Notes: generated from the letters alone by a model not told the origin. A stretch of 64,000 bases of DNA from Astropecten irregularis (GCA_963971285.1 OZ020265.1:570001-634000), one strand, 5' to 3'. Shown: positions 35,901 to 41,432, numbered from the stretch's first letter. Numbers and translations: made by a program.

Positions 35901-36090
35901 AGAAAGATCCCGCTAGGATCGAAACGTAAGGCCCTCGTAACTCTGAGCATTTTAGTAAATAAACATGTATGTAATAATTTGTGTTTTGTTAAATTTTTCC
36001 TTACAGAAACCCAGAGGTGGCAGCTATGATAATCCTCTCTATGGAACTCAGCCGGTCTCAATGCCACTTGATAATGAGACAGACTCGTGA
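1043..36090 (+). CDS. Multi-MAM/LDLa single-pass membrane receptor-like protein (MALRD1 / apical endosomal glycoprotein class), 5' end outside window
   Basis: Forty exons join in one open frame of about 1,986 residues ending at TGA 36088-36090; the phases of all forty agree. Order: partial MAM, then LDLa and MAM alternating up to nine LDLa domains, a 17-residue polar stalk, one transmembrane helix and a short tail. MAM modules show the CxFE start, a DFDW-like motif, a WYHM-like core strand and a terminal DDVSF plus Cys. LDLa modules show six Cys and the acidic DGSDE calcium signature. Proteins of this type (mammalian MALRD1/Diet1, endotubin) act at apical or endosomal membranes of epithelia; the same role here is inference. 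Most modules follow a 1-1, 1-0, 0-0, 0-1 intron-phase plan, which suits module duplication. The start codon and signal peptide lie upstream. MALRD1 and MAMDC4 orthology cannot be separated here. Confidence 0.9.
1165..1722. repeat. Tandem array (about 109-bp units) built from a tRNA-SINE head
   Basis: At least five near-identical units carry CTCTACCATCTGAGCTATC, which in reverse is a tRNA A-box (GATAGCTCAGATGGTAGAG), and the text gccagtcagaagccat also found beside dispersed SINE copies. A related cluster lies at 41640-42110. Confidence 0.8.
2040..2600. repeat. T-rich low-complexity minisatellite (GGTTCCTTGGTTC-like)
   Basis: Short degenerate units of GGTTCCTTGCTTC type start about ten bases after the donor at 2031/2032 and run for about 550 bases. 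Open frames here are by-products of low complexity. Confidence 0.8.
3439..3555 (+). CDS. LDLa domain 1 exon
   Basis: A single phase 1-1 exon encodes one complete LDL-receptor class A module: six cysteines in CxDGEFxC...C...C...C...C spacing, ending in the calcium-binding [10 protein letters not shown]. The acceptor follows a T-rich tract and the donor is GTAAGT. A symmetric exon of this kind can be shuffled without changing frame, as is usual for LDLa exons. Confidence 0.92.
3724..3900 (-). repeat. tRNA-derived SINE copy
   Basis: In reverse, this contains an A-box-like TTAGCTCAGTTGGTAAGA and a B-box-like GGTTCGAATCC, followed by the flank shared with copies at about 6070-6235, 8795-8960, 19040-19140, 20760-20870, 25955-26110, 38815-38975 and 50430-50600. 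It lacks a plausible full cloverleaf in a conserved setting, so it is a SINE and not a tRNA gene. Confidence 0.75.
4148..5878 (+). CDS. MAM domain 2 plus LDLa 2 (exons 4148-4291, 4763-5025, 5665-5878)
   Basis: Exon 4148-4291 starts the MAM ([18 protein letters not shown]). Exon 4763-5025 holds two usual MAM exons fused without an intron ([10 protein letters not shown] to NLYYYMFG). Exon 5665-5878 joins the MAM end (IDDLRFDNC) to a full LDLa (CPEGQDKC to DGSDEQSC). The WKRAE motif is replaced by a Trp-Asn stretch. Intron losses relative to module 1 are plain. The acceptor at 5664 lies about ten bases after a truncated tRNA-SINE fragment. Confidence 0.9.
4449..4693. mobile_element. MITE family A (ends GGGGCCAATTTCAT), full copy
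   Basis: The element starts GGGGCCAATTTCATGGAGC and ends in the inverted form GCTCCATGAAATTGGCCCC, with an internal segment mentioning ...GTGATACACAACAC.... Related copies or parts occur at about 7769-7981, 16547-16795, 18085-18290, 30065-30290, 30290-31055, 42124-42330 and 54190-54508. Confidence 0.8.
5026..5460. repeat. AAGTGTTGATAA-type 12-bp minisatellite starting at a 5' splice site
   Basis: Roughly 36 degenerate 12-mers of AAGTGTTNATNA begin with the splice donor itself: GTAAGTGTTGAAAAAGTGTT. The repeat occupies over half of the intron 5026-5664. Confidence 0.85.
6245..6625. mobile_element. MITE family C copy
   Basis: Shares with other copies (about 8290-8740, 10559-10775, 13062-13400, 16490-17045, 25270-25515, 26325-26510) the inner text tgtcctggatca / tgatccaggaca and ends GAAGTTTCTCTCCCT, the inverse of AGGGAGAGAAACTT seen at left ends. 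This copy ends about 35 bases before the exon at 6644. Confidence 0.7.
6644..9119 (+). CDS. MAM domain 3 (exons 6644-6775, 7221-7309, 8105-8269, 8990-9119)
   Basis: Four exons with the unfused phase plan 1-1, 1-0, 0-0, 0-1. Landmarks are [48 protein letters not shown], and the closing [10 protein letters not shown] with a Ser/Pro/Thr linker. The donor of the first exon is GTCAGT, near consensus; the others are GTAAGT, GTATTA and GTAAGT. Intron sequence between the exons is largely MITE and SINE. Confidence 0.9.
7769..7981. mobile_element. MITE family A copy
   Basis: Begins CAGGGGCCATTTTCATAGA and ends GAAATTGACCCCTG, with the internal segment of the copy at 4449-4693 in reverse order. Confidence 0.75.
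8795..8965 (+). repeat. tRNA-derived SINE copy
   Basis: Plus-strand copy with GGATAGTTCAGTTGGTAGAG (A box) and GGTTCGAATCCCGC (B box), spaced as in a tRNA. It lies just upstream of the exon at 8990. Confidence 0.75.
9227..9580. mobile_element. MITE family B copy
   Basis: About 350 bp: left end like AAAGGTAGTATCATACTTTGG, inner text ...ACCGAAACAG... and ...GTGGGCGTTTTTCACTG..., right end the inverse ending. Other copies: about 28256-28645, 30499-30853, 43270-43540, 48030-48380, 49675-50032, with fragments at 13745-13925, 44040-44225, 56425-56540 and 60240-60375. Confidence 0.8.
9678..9803 (+). CDS. LDLa domain 3 exon
   Basis: A phase 1-1 exon encodes a complete six-cysteine LDLa module ending [10 protein letters not shown]. 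The acidic cluster is intact apart from the usual DG changed to DQ. A T-rich tract precedes the acceptor and the donor is GTAAGT. Confidence 0.92.
9895..10250. repeat. 56-bp minisatellite family, six units
   Basis: Units of GAGAAAGATCCTGCTAGGATC plus AGGCCCTCCTAACTCTGAGC. The same unit forms arrays at 11560-11945, 21060-22050, 24525-24812, 35725-35950 and 46765-47525. Each unit contains the near-palindrome GATCCTGCTAGGATC. Confidence 0.9.
10375..12239 (+). CDS. MAM domain 4 plus LDLa 4 (exons 10375-10521, 11182-11447, 12026-12239)
   Basis: Exon one gives [12 protein letters not shown] and NFDWHW. Exon two fuses the second and third MAM exons ([24 protein letters not shown]). Exon three joins the MAM end (MDDVQFTNC) to LDLa 4 (CDTSSNFWC to STDEDLQSC, with two extra residues before the last Cys). 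The same two intron losses occur in modules 2 and 6. The acceptor at 12025 is separated by only about 80 bases from the 56-bp minisatellite block. Confidence 0.9.
11560..11945. repeat. 56-bp minisatellite family, six to seven units
   Basis: Same unit as the 9895 array, here ending about 80 bases before the exon at 12026. The text after the array (gagcagtttgcaccagtt) is also found after other arrays, which suggests the array belongs to a larger mobile element. Confidence 0.88.
12796..15210 (+). CDS. MAM domain 5 plus LDLa 5 (exons 12796-12951, 13472-13569, 13999-14169, 14958-15210)
   Basis: Exons give [12 protein letters not shown] with [27 protein letters not shown] with DVWRRAEI; then the closing [10 protein letters not shown], a Pro-rich linker and LDLa 5 (CSDGQFYC to DGEDEKDC) in one exon. 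Only the MAM-end/LDLa intron is missing. The intron 14170-14957 holds two nested mobile elements. Confidence 0.9.
14400..14865. mobile_element. MITE (ends ATGGACCGTTCCGGC) carrying a nested CAGGGCTCGAA element at 14536-14803
   Basis: The outer element matches a copy at about 19687-19855 with ends ATGGACC(C)TTCCGGC and GCTGGAACGGTCCAT. The inner element has ends CAGGGCTCGAA and TTCGAGCCCTG. GTAAA flanks it on both sides, whereas the 19.7-kb copy has a single GTAAA at the same place. Confidence 0.75.
15255..16105. repeat. 119-bp minisatellite, about seven units
   Basis: Nearly identical units of about 119 bp (CAGTATAAATAGGACTGG ... GGTGTGGAGAAACCAGTCC). The same unit forms arrays at 40600-40975 in reverse and at 61805-62160, inside introns of two other genes. 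Confidence 0.9.
16274..17784 (+). CDS. MAM domain 6 plus LDLa 6 (exons 16274-16411, 17139-17389, 17577-17784)
   Basis: Exon one gives [12 protein letters not shown]. Exon two (acceptor AG at 17137-17138) fuses GFYANAMS with [15 protein letters not shown] and SEWQKAEM. Exon three joins IDDVSFYSC to LDLa 6 (CNDDQFRC to DNSDETNC). An alternative acceptor 30 bases upstream, at 17111/17112, keeps the frame but adds ten residues where other modules have none. The donor of the last exon, GTATGC, is copied in tandem through the next intron. Confidence 0.9.
16490..17045. mobile_element. MITE family C copy with a family A MITE inserted at about 16547-16795
   Basis: Family C text is interrupted after ...CCAGGCCCTG by a complete GGGGCCAATTTCAT ... 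ATGAAATTGGCCCC element, after which family C resumes with GGCTTTGCCTGGGG as in uninterrupted copies. Confidence 0.75.
17770..18130 (+). repeat. 43-bp tandem array containing the exon end and 5' splice site
   Basis: Nine units start at 17770, 17813, 17856, 17903, 17946, 17994, 18037, 18079 and 18122. Each opens ATGAAACCAATTGTG, the last 15 coding bases of the exon ending 17784; most continue GGTATGC, the donor. The last unit runs into MITE family A text. If read through, the first unit gives a TAA stop at 17808-17810. Confidence 0.92.
18717..22293 (+). CDS. MAM domain 7 plus LDLa 7 (exons 18717-18863, 19263-19360, 20013-20183, 20970-21053, 22137-22293)
   Basis: Landmarks are [55 protein letters not shown] and LDLa 7 (CPDGQYAC to DSSDENTC). 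Two oddities: the exon ending 20183 has a GC donor (GAG then GCAAGT), and the MAM-to-LDLa intron (21054-22136) is in phase 0, three residues into the linker, not phase 1 as in the other modules. That intron is nearly filled by a 56-bp tandem array. Confidence 0.9.
19040..19140 (+). repeat. tRNA-derived SINE copy, head to head with an inverted partner at 18890-18925
   Basis: GGATAGCTCAGTTGGTAAGAG and GGTTCGAATCCCGC are in tRNA spacing. A reverse A-box fragment (ACTGAGCTATCCAGCCC) sits about 120 bases upstream, giving an inverted pair. Confidence 0.75.
20215..20500. repeat. About 68-bp tandem repeat derived from a GGCTGCGGCT-type MITE
   Basis: Three to four units share TTTCCATAGACTTGTGTG and AAGCCGCAGCCTG. 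Single-copy relatives with inverted ends occur at about 25750-25885 and 55852-55980. Confidence 0.75.
20595..20748. mobile_element. Foldback MITE with GCGCATGCGC stem
   Basis: Starts AATGGGAGACTTTTGAGAAC and ends TTCTCAAAAGTCTCCCATT; the interior is rich in GCGCACGTGC/GCGCATGCGC inverted text. It is the uninterrupted form of the split element at 85-557. Confidence 0.85.
21060..22050. repeat. 56-bp minisatellite family, about 16 units with higher-order pattern
   Basis: Units of exactly 56 bp start at 21063, 21119, 21175 and onward, the first about ten bases after the donor at 21053/21054. The first ten differ by one marker position (CTCA, CTTA or TTCA) in the order A B A C B A A C B A, suggesting amplification of a 224-bp block. 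Confidence 0.9.
22557..25135 (+). CDS. MAM domain 8 plus LDLa 8 (exons 22557-22694, 23563-23741, 24251-24413, 25010-25135)
   Basis: Exons encode [14 protein letters not shown] with [16 protein letters not shown] with [11 protein letters not shown] and a long strand up to [17 protein letters not shown] to [10 protein letters not shown]; and LDLa 8 (CNTDEFKC to DGSDETSC). The donor after 23741 reads GTTCAT, a poor match, but it is the only choice that keeps phase and the full MAM strand. The intron position differs from every other module. Confidence 0.85.
22715..22930. mobile_element. MITE family H bounded by GGCTCC/GGAGCC hexamers
   Basis: Ends with short GAGGCTCAGGCTC and GGAGCCGGAGCCTGAG tracts in inverted orientation around a conserved core (ttgaagctgaagctctgttttc, cctctattttgat). 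Other copies at about 36290-36770, 44420-44615, 54215-54295 and 58205-58460. Confidence 0.75.
23818..23984. mobile_element. MITE with GGTCGATTTCAC ends
   Basis: Starts GGGTCGATTTCACGAAG and ends TGGTGAAATCGACCCC, with CCCTACGT inner text. Relatives at about 27205-27325 and 47607-47732 share TGCAGCCCTAC(G/T)TAGGATAC. Confidence 0.75.
24525..24812. repeat. 56-bp minisatellite family, five units
   Basis: Five units of the GAGAAAGATCCTGCTAGGA family, followed by the shared flank gagcagtttgcagcggttcatt and then a fragment of a GGTACAGTACAGGATTGG element next to the exon at 25010. Confidence 0.85.
25556..28234 (+). CDS. MAM domain 9 plus LDLa 9 (exons 25556-25678, 26137-26285, 26910-27114, 28073-28234)
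   Basis: Landmarks are [13 protein letters not shown] with [17 protein letters not shown] with [21 protein letters not shown] with GMDWVYG and [10 protein letters not shown]; then LDLa 9 ([11 protein letters not shown] to DESLILGC). The last LDLa keeps six cysteines but its acidic loop is stretched and reads KLDESLILG, so calcium binding may be weakened. An intron between SLK and VYT splits the core strand. Confidence 0.88.
25955..26110 (-). repeat. tRNA-derived SINE copy
   Basis: Reverse-strand copy ending about 30 bases before the exon at 26137; contains the reverse of GGTTCGAATCC and of GGCTCAGTTGGTAGAG. Confidence 0.75.
27549..27920. mobile_element. MITE with TAAGGTGACCA ends
   Basis: Starts TTAAGGTGACCATAT and ends TCTGGTCACCTTA, with repeated CGGGGACA text inside. 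It lies in the intron before LDLa 9. Confidence 0.75.
28680..29585. repeat. 106-bp tandem array derived from MITE family C
   Basis: About eight units of 104-106 bp (CTTGAACTATCAACTTCAAG ... GGCTTCTATAATCCCC), starting after a left-end piece GCAGAGAAACTTTAATACTG. One part of the MITE has expanded in tandem. Confidence 0.88.
29630..36090 (+). CDS. Stalk, transmembrane helix and cytoplasmic tail (exons 29630-29683, 31098-31197, 31937-32027, 35522-35581, 36007-36090)
   Basis: Exon 29630-29683 is a polar Thr/Pro/Gln stalk. Exon 31098-31197 carries about 25 hydrophobic residues ([20 protein letters not shown]) followed by the basic stop-transfer KRRQH. The tail exons contain SNPAY and YDNPLY, two NPxY motifs, the second close to the FDNPVY endocytosis signal of the LDL receptor. 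Frame closes at TGA 36088-36090. By family knowledge NPxY motifs recruit PTB-domain adaptors and drive clathrin-coated uptake; that use here is inferred. Confidence 0.88.
30290..31060. mobile_element. MITE family A copy with family B inside, flanked by a roughly 160-bp direct duplication
   Basis: Family A ends lie at about 30290 and 31055. A family B element (about 30499-30853) sits in the middle. The family A text before it (GCATGAAAAGTCTTCCC to AAGGTTTTTAGTACTT, 30335-30497) is repeated after it (30854-31013). Confidence 0.75.
31220..31790. repeat. About 85-bp minisatellite beginning near a 5' splice site
   Basis: Six to seven degenerate units share CTGGTCCCCTTGTGTCACTGG and AAGGTTACCA. 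The array starts about 20 bases after the donor at 31197/31198. Confidence 0.85.
32028..32490. repeat. About 120-bp minisatellite whose first unit starts at the donor
   Basis: Units carry TTTCATTTGTTGTATTTTGG, GGATTAGTTGATAGTGGAT and GAGAGTTGCCC. The first unit begins GTAAGTTTCACATTTTTGTA, so the donor lies where later units read GTGATTTCA or GGTTTCATT. Confidence 0.8.
32814..33404. mobile_element. Foldback element with GTTGCAACGAATC ends, inserted in the first unit of a satellite array
   Basis: Left end GTTGCAACGAATCTTGG ... CGACGAAACTA; right end TAGTTTCGTCGGATTCG ... CGTTGCAAC. Satellite text AAGTGCCAT precedes it and CCATCACATAA follows it, matching an intact unit (GTGCCATCACATAAA) with CCAT doubled. 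The interior is GC-rich, unlike its surroundings. Confidence 0.8.
33405..35310. repeat. 1.9-kb satellite-like array of 92-bp units
   Basis: About 20 units of 92 bp, each with two related halves (GTTGTTACAAGTAGCGTTACATAAAACAG and GTTGTTACAAGTGCCATCACATAAAACAA types). Unit variants occur in blocks, indicating repeated local copying. It fills most of the intron 32028-35521. Confidence 0.93.
35725..35950. repeat. 56-bp minisatellite family, four units
   Basis: Four units of the GAGAAAGATCCTGCTAGGATC family in the last intron of the receptor-like gene. Confidence 0.88.
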
Positions 36091-36289
36091 AACAGCTACC
36101 AATGAAACAGCTCCGCTGGAATCAATCGTATCTTTTTTCTTTCAAATTGCAAGATTTCTTGTGGCCCTCATCAAGCAGGTACATGTACATGTATAACTGA
36201 ATTACCCATTGTTTCTTTGGATTATTTTCATCACCTCTTCGGTGACCGTTGATTATTTTCTGTGTTGTATTCTGTCTATGGCCCTTCTT

Positions 36290-36770
36290 GAAACCATTGC
36301 TTGGGTTAGGGCTTGGGCTTGTGATTGGGCTTGGGCTTGGGCTTGGGTTGAGGCTTGGGCTTGGGCTTGGACTTGGACTTGGGCTTGGGTTGAGCCTTGG
36401 GCGTGGGCTTGGGCTTTGGCTTGGGTCGAGGCTTGGGCTTGGGTCGAGGCTTGGGCTTGGGTTTAGGCTTGGGCTTGGGCTTGGTCTTGGTCTTGGGCTT
36501 GGGTTGAGGCTTGGGCTTGGGCTTTGGCTCAGGCTTGGGCTTGGGCATGGGCTTGGTTTTGGGCTTATAATCCGACATCTAAAAGCCGGAAATACAGGTT
36601 GTGGTACTTCCCTGAGGTTGCAAGCTCCGTTTTCATGTTCGAAACCGAGTATGTACTTCGAAACCGCACCCCTAAACCTCTATTTTGATACCTGTTACTT
36701 AAAAATGGATGTAGGAAATGGAGCCAAGCCGGAGCCAAAGCCCAAGCTAAGGTTTTGTAAAGGCCCTATG
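36290..36770. repeat. MITE family H copy with an expanded GGGCTT hexamer array, just 3' of the receptor-like gene
   Basis: About 275 bases of GGGCTT-type hexamers (36295-36570) followed by the family H core and an inverted GGAGCC end. It lies 200 bases after the stop codon, so it may fall in the 3' UTR. Long open frames here reflect the hexamer. Confidence 0.8.
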
Positions 36771-37009
36771 TTAAACTTAATTGTACTTCAGTTTACTTTT
36801 GCGTCCCTGACCCATATAATTACTGTTTGTCCTTTCATGTATTATTTTATTGTTTGATTTGTATAATTATTTATGTTTTGTTCAATTGTTCAATTATTTT
36901 ATGTTTTGTTCAATTATTTTATGTTTTGTTTAATTGTTTAATTTCGTTTTGTGATAGGCCTTTTCGAAAGAATAATAATAATAATAACCGAGGATGGGTA
37001 CTTAGGTAG

Positions 37010-37220
37010 ACTTTCCCATAGGATCGTGCACGAAAAATAACTTACCCTTTTCTAAAAATTCTCCAAACCAATGAACTTGAAAATGACTGTCGGTATTCTC
37101 TGTCTTCTTTTAAGATATGGGCAGTGAAAATATGTCTTTAAAATGTTGGTTGGTACCTTAGGGAGACATCGAAATGTCTCCCTAATTCCTGATGTCTCCC
37201 AAATGTCTTAAGACGCTAAC
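37010..37220. mobile_element. MITE with CTTAGGGAGACAT ends
   Basis: Starts near ACTTAGGTAGACTTTCC and ends AATGTCTCCCTAA. A sister copy lies at about 59193-59378. The remaining intergenic DNA 37220-37899 is AT-rich with nothing recognisable. Confidence 0.7.
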
Positions 37221-37899
37221 CTGTCTCAATAATACCCTTTAATAGTAAAAAATAGTTAATAATAATGACGTCATGCCTCCTCCTAACATTATAATAATAA
37301 AAATTATAAAATATTGCCTTCGAACGCTAATTAAACTTAAATAACACTTAAAAAGACTTACTTCTAGAATATAATTTCTTCAAATATTTTCTGCCGGTAC
37401 AAATATCTTTCCTACTTAGGTCCTCCCGGCACAAATTCCAGCACGTAATATCTTCGTATTAACGAAATATCTGGATAACAATAGGATATTATTATTTTAA
37501 CTTGTAAACCCTTTGTAAAACTGTGAAGAATATAAAAATACAAACGAAACGTAATTAAATCATCTGAAATTTCCCGTAAATCTTAAATTCTCCAAATTTA
37601 TTGCAATTCATAGTCGAATAATATTTTGGTTGAAACGTCTCGGAATATTATAAACAAAAGGGAGAGAAAACAATATTGTTTAATATGTAAAGCTCTAAAT
37701 ATTCAATTGTTTTATCCCAGCAATGGATATCATCTGATAGGCCTATTGATATTTACCAATGGTATAATTGTCTGGCGTTTACCATTGCTTGCCAAAGAGG
37801 GCGTTGTTCGTACTCCATGGAGTAAATACGTTTTAGTGAGTTTCCTCAATGGACGCACCGTACGCGCGCGCGCGTGTCACGCGTTTAAATACCTTTATT

Positions 37900-38015
37900 T
37901 TAGTTGCGTGATTGTCGCCAAATCATCACCAAGAATGCCACAAAGGCGATGAGATTTACTCCTCCAAGCGATATGAAGACCGCACCGTAACTCCCTGTTT
38001 TATCATACAACAAAC
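37900..38015 (-). CDS. MCT-like last exon with immediate poly(A) signal
   Basis: Encodes GLLYDKTGSYGAVFISLGG, a last helix and a short tail ending RQSRN, stop TAA at 37902-37900. The six bases directly after the stop are AATAAA, so a very short 3' UTR is possible. Confidence 0.82.
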
Positions 38016-41000
38016 CTAAACAGAGAAAATTCAAAATGGAAGAGTATTTAGTCGCCTAATATGGAACCAAATCTTTGACGTTTTGGATAAGCAAAGATAT
38101 TGCTAAGACTAAGCTTGAGGCTAAAGGCTTGCCACTTTTTCGGCTACCGCCATTATTCTGAGGTCCACAAAACGAAATGAAGGGATTGGCCGACATGACG
38201 AAGCCGAAGAACGGCAACATCATCGTCATGTATCTCAATTCTTTTCGTTTTGGACACAAAATGGCGGAAGCAAAATATGCTTCAAGTCTCATTTCGTAAA
38301 GGACCATACACTAAGTGGGCTTGTACGATATTGTAATAGCGCTCCGCACTTACGCTAAAAATAGCACCGGATCTCAGAAAAACATTGCAACCATGCACGT
38401 GCGTCCATGTACACCGACGCGTGTGAGACAATGTTTGTCTGACAGCCGGGGATTTTGTGACGTCATTAGTGCGGAGCGCTATTGTAAAGTATGTAGCAAT
38501 AAGTTGTTGCAGCGGTTTGATATAAAAAGTATTTTAGCAGATTATAGCTAGGCCTACTTCTTTATAACTGGAGTGTATTGTATGTGATGTTAAAGGAGCA
38601 ATCGGGTTTCCCGGCCTAGCTGCAGCGGCTTATTCATTGCTTCCCCGCAGCTGCGCGGTCTCCAGTGCGAATCTCACCTTTTCCTTAAAGACATTACTTC
38701 TGGAAATTGAAGCTAGTAACAACATTCTTTATGCTATCCAGCAGGGGAAACATTAAATGACTGATACATTGTCAAGTTTGAAGCGTTGCTCTTATGTTGC
38801 TGTGTGTGAGTAGTTTCATGGCTTCTGACTGGCAAACGAACAAAGATAATTGACTAGTATAGGGGCACCGCCAACATAGGGCTTGATTGCTCAGTTGGTA
38901 GAGCGCCTGTACGGTATTCAGGAGGTCGCAGGTTCGAATCTCGCTTCAGACAACTTTCCTTTATCCACTTTTCAATGAATACTTAATTGGTAATTGTATA
39001 TTGCGACTATCTTTCGTTTTCTAATAGAAACAATACCATTGATTCCAATTAGTGCGCCACCAAGAGTTTGCATCGCGTTGGCCAATCACAATGCACGGAA
39101 TTTGTCAACCCAACGCGCATCAACCGAATCGGCGCATTGTGATTGGCCAATGCTTTGCAAACTCTTGGTGGCGCACTATTTGAAATCGCGCGTTAAACAC
39201 GCGTTCGTACCTGGTAAGTATAGCAGGCAAAACCGCAGTGAACTTGGAATCATCCCGATCCAGCCAAATGCACTCCCCAGCCGCTCAATATCCACCAAGT
39301 CACAAAGCATGACGTCCACAATGAACCAGATAAGACATATCCCAACGCCATACAGTATGGCTATGGCTACGTTCCCCCAGTACGAAGTCACCCAAGGATC
39401 GATGAAGTAATACGCAGATAAGATCAACAGACCCATCCCTTGAAGAGCATTGATGTTGATCAACTGGCATTTATTGACGGCTGGTATGATGATGACACCA
39501 ACAACTATCCGCGTTGCTCCAACGATGACAGTGAATGTGGCGGCATCCTCCGGAGTAAGTCCCTTGGTCTGTGTATGAGGAATGAAGTACACCAACCACG
39601 CCAAGTTGCAGAACTGAGATAAGATAATCTGTACTGCAACCAGCCAGAACGACACATCTAAGAGAAGATCAGTGTGCAGACTTCGTAATGCAGACCGTAC
39701 AGCTGCCCAGACACGATTTCTTGGCTTACTCTGCTGTGCATGTGATGTTCTTTCTTCTAGGTCGACTGTACCTACGCCACCTGCTATCGGCGCATAGGCT
39801 GTGCTAGTTGGATCCTCGCGTGGAAGTCCTAACAATGCACCGCATGCGATCAAATGAGAACATATCCCACCGATGAGCAGCAAGGTCCCTCTCCACCCGT
39901 AGGTGTTCAGAAACAGCTGAGATAAGGGTGGTATAGCCATATACGCGAATGCAGCACCGGTTCCCGAAATGGAGTAGGCTGTTGTCACTGCCTGTGTGCC
40001 CTGGTAGCAACTTCCGATCAACTCTCGGCACAAAACATTGGACACTCCCAGAGCCGGTCCTAGATTACAAGAAGGTTAACAAAATGTCAAGACGCACAAT
40101 CGTCTTATTGTTACGATTGAAAATGAAATCAGGACCCAGTGTGATCAAATGGTGAAGACTGTTTCTTGCTAAACCCTCGTACATGGATTACATCGTAATT
40201 AGACCATGCAGACCCCGCTGTTCAACCAGGACCCATCAAAGACACACAGCAATGACCATTTTATAGATGTACGTAGGTCTTACTTTTATTTAGAAACAAC
40301 CACTCAAGGTTGCCATGGGCGGCCAATGTTGCAAAACATCTCATATTCTTAGGACAGTGTGACCAAATTCAACCAAATGGCGCTTCATAGAGGGCGCCCA
40401 TTGCCTTTACTTACCTGCTAGCAGAGTCAAGACAATCACCATGACCAACAGATCAGAGATGGACGCCAGGATGAAGGCAGCGGTGACCATCACTCCACCT
40501 ATCATGACGCAAATCCTGATGCCGAAATATCTCCCTAGTGGAGGCGCGAATGGACCTTTAAAAAGTTACAAAGACAATGAGAACTGTTCAGATGGCACCA
40601 TAGGGGGTGGAGGCATTCATTGCTGCCTTGCTGTGGACTAGGTATCCCTTCCAGTCATATTTATACTGTGAAGAGACTATCAGTCCTGTTTCAGTATGAG
40701 GGACTGGTTTCTCCACACCATAGGGGTGGAGGCATTTATTGCTGCCTTGCTGTGGACTAGGTACCTCTTCCAGTCCTATTGGAGAGACCATCAGTCTTGT
40801 TTCAGTGTGAGGGACTGGTTTCTCCACACCATAGGGTTGGGGGCATGCATTGCTGCCTTGCTTTGGACTAAGTACCCATTCCAGGCATATTTATACTATG
40901 AAGAGACTAGGTAACATTTCCAGTCATATTTATACTGTGAAGAGACCATCAGGACTAGTAACCTCTTCCAGACACGAAAGAGACCAAGCGTTTTGAACCA

Positions 41001-41432
41001 GCGTCTGAAAGTTCACCAAAGTGAAGTACTCACCGAGTGGCCTTGCACATGACTTTGCACAATAATTTGATACATAAATAGGCTACACATTTTGTAGTGT
41101 GAATTCCTCAGCTTATGTTCGCCTCACAGAAGCCACTCGAGGTATAGAGGCTACGCATGAATAATACCACGAACTCAGTGAAGCCGAGGGAAGGAATTGA
41201 CATCGCTCTTACCTATCACATCTGCTGCTACTTCCAGTATCACGATCATCCATCCAATCACCCACGTATCTGTGTCCATCTGGTCACGTAGGGTCGGTAG
41301 CAAGACCGCTAGACATTTGACTGCCCCAATCCAAAGGAACCAAGAACACCAAGTGCCGAGGATAGCTGCAAGTCCGATGTAACGACCACTCCCACCAGCT
41401 CCTGGCAAAGCTGCTGTACTTCTCTCGCCCAT
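37900..41432 (-). CDS. Monocarboxylate-transporter-like MFS protein (SLC16 type)
   Basis: Four exons on the minus strand (41432-41213, 40555-40415, 40059-39211, 38015-37900), all joined in phase 1, give about 441 residues with a dozen hydrophobic segments. Family landmarks: a first helix reading GTWCSWFLW, the GPFAPPLGRYFG loop, YQGTQAVTTAYSISGTG where family members usually have YFxKRRxLAxGxAxAG, a long charged central loop, and a closing LLYDKTGSYGAVF. MCTs carry small carboxylates or related solutes across the plasma membrane; the substrate here is unknown. The charged residues of both MCT signatures are missing, so transport may differ. Start ATG 41432 has a good context (AACATGG); an in-frame stop lies upstream with no other Met between. 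Confidence 0.85.
38815..38975 (+). repeat. tRNA-derived SINE copy in an MCT intron
   Basis: Plus-strand copy with GATTGCTCAGTTGGTAGAGC and GGTTCGAATCTCGC, preceded by the shared cttctgactggcaaacgaac text. The rest of the intron 38016-39210 shows nothing coding apart from the MITE at 39050. Confidence 0.75.
39050..39180. mobile_element. Palindromic MITE with AGTGCGCCACCAAGAG ends, 30 bases from an exon
   Basis: Ends AGTGCGCCACCAAGAGTTTGCA and its inverse; the interior has GTTGGCCAATCACAATGC twice in inverted orientation. A diverged copy lies at about 59590-59745 in the RFX gene. Confidence 0.85.
39211..40059 (-). CDS. MCT-like exon 3 (main transmembrane exon)
   Basis: A long 849-base exon from GPALGVSNVLCRELIG through the central hydrophilic loop (EERTSHAQQSKPRNRV) to SAFGWIGMIPSSLRF. 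The donor is GTACGA. The end of this exon lacks the GPPxAG text usual before LLYD, so a weaker upstream donor or a missed small exon is possible. Confidence 0.85.
40415..40555 (-). CDS. MCT-like exon 2
   Basis: A 141-base phase 1-1 exon encoding GPFAPPLGRYFGIRICV and a hydrophobic helix to LTLLAG. The acceptor follows TTTTTAAAG and the donor is GTAAGT. Confidence 0.85.
40600..40975. repeat. 119-bp minisatellite (reverse of the 15255 array), three units
   Basis: Three degenerate units with GAGGGACTGGTTTCTCCACACC in the intron between MCT exons 1 and 2. Confidence 0.85.
41213..41432 (-). CDS. MCT-like exon 1 (start codon, first helices)
   Basis: Begins MGERSTAALPG, then GRYIGLAAILGTWCSWF and a second hydrophobic stretch ending DVI before the donor GTAAGA. 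The donor lies at 41212-41211 on the plus coordinate scale. Confidence 0.82.

Noticed and set aside
36209-36857. Long open frames encoding Ala-Trp, Gly-Leu or Pro-Lys repeats
   Set aside because: They arise in all frames of a GGGCTT hexamer array; no start context, splice support or non-repeat domain.
38056-38307. Minus-strand open frame with a hydrophobic stretch in the MCT intron
   Set aside because: No splice sites in the right phase and no resemblance to the expected transporter segment; kept as non-coding.
39020-39410. Plus-strand open frame overlapping the MCT exon
   Set aside because: It starts in intron and MITE sequence and runs antisense to the well-supported exon 39211-40059.
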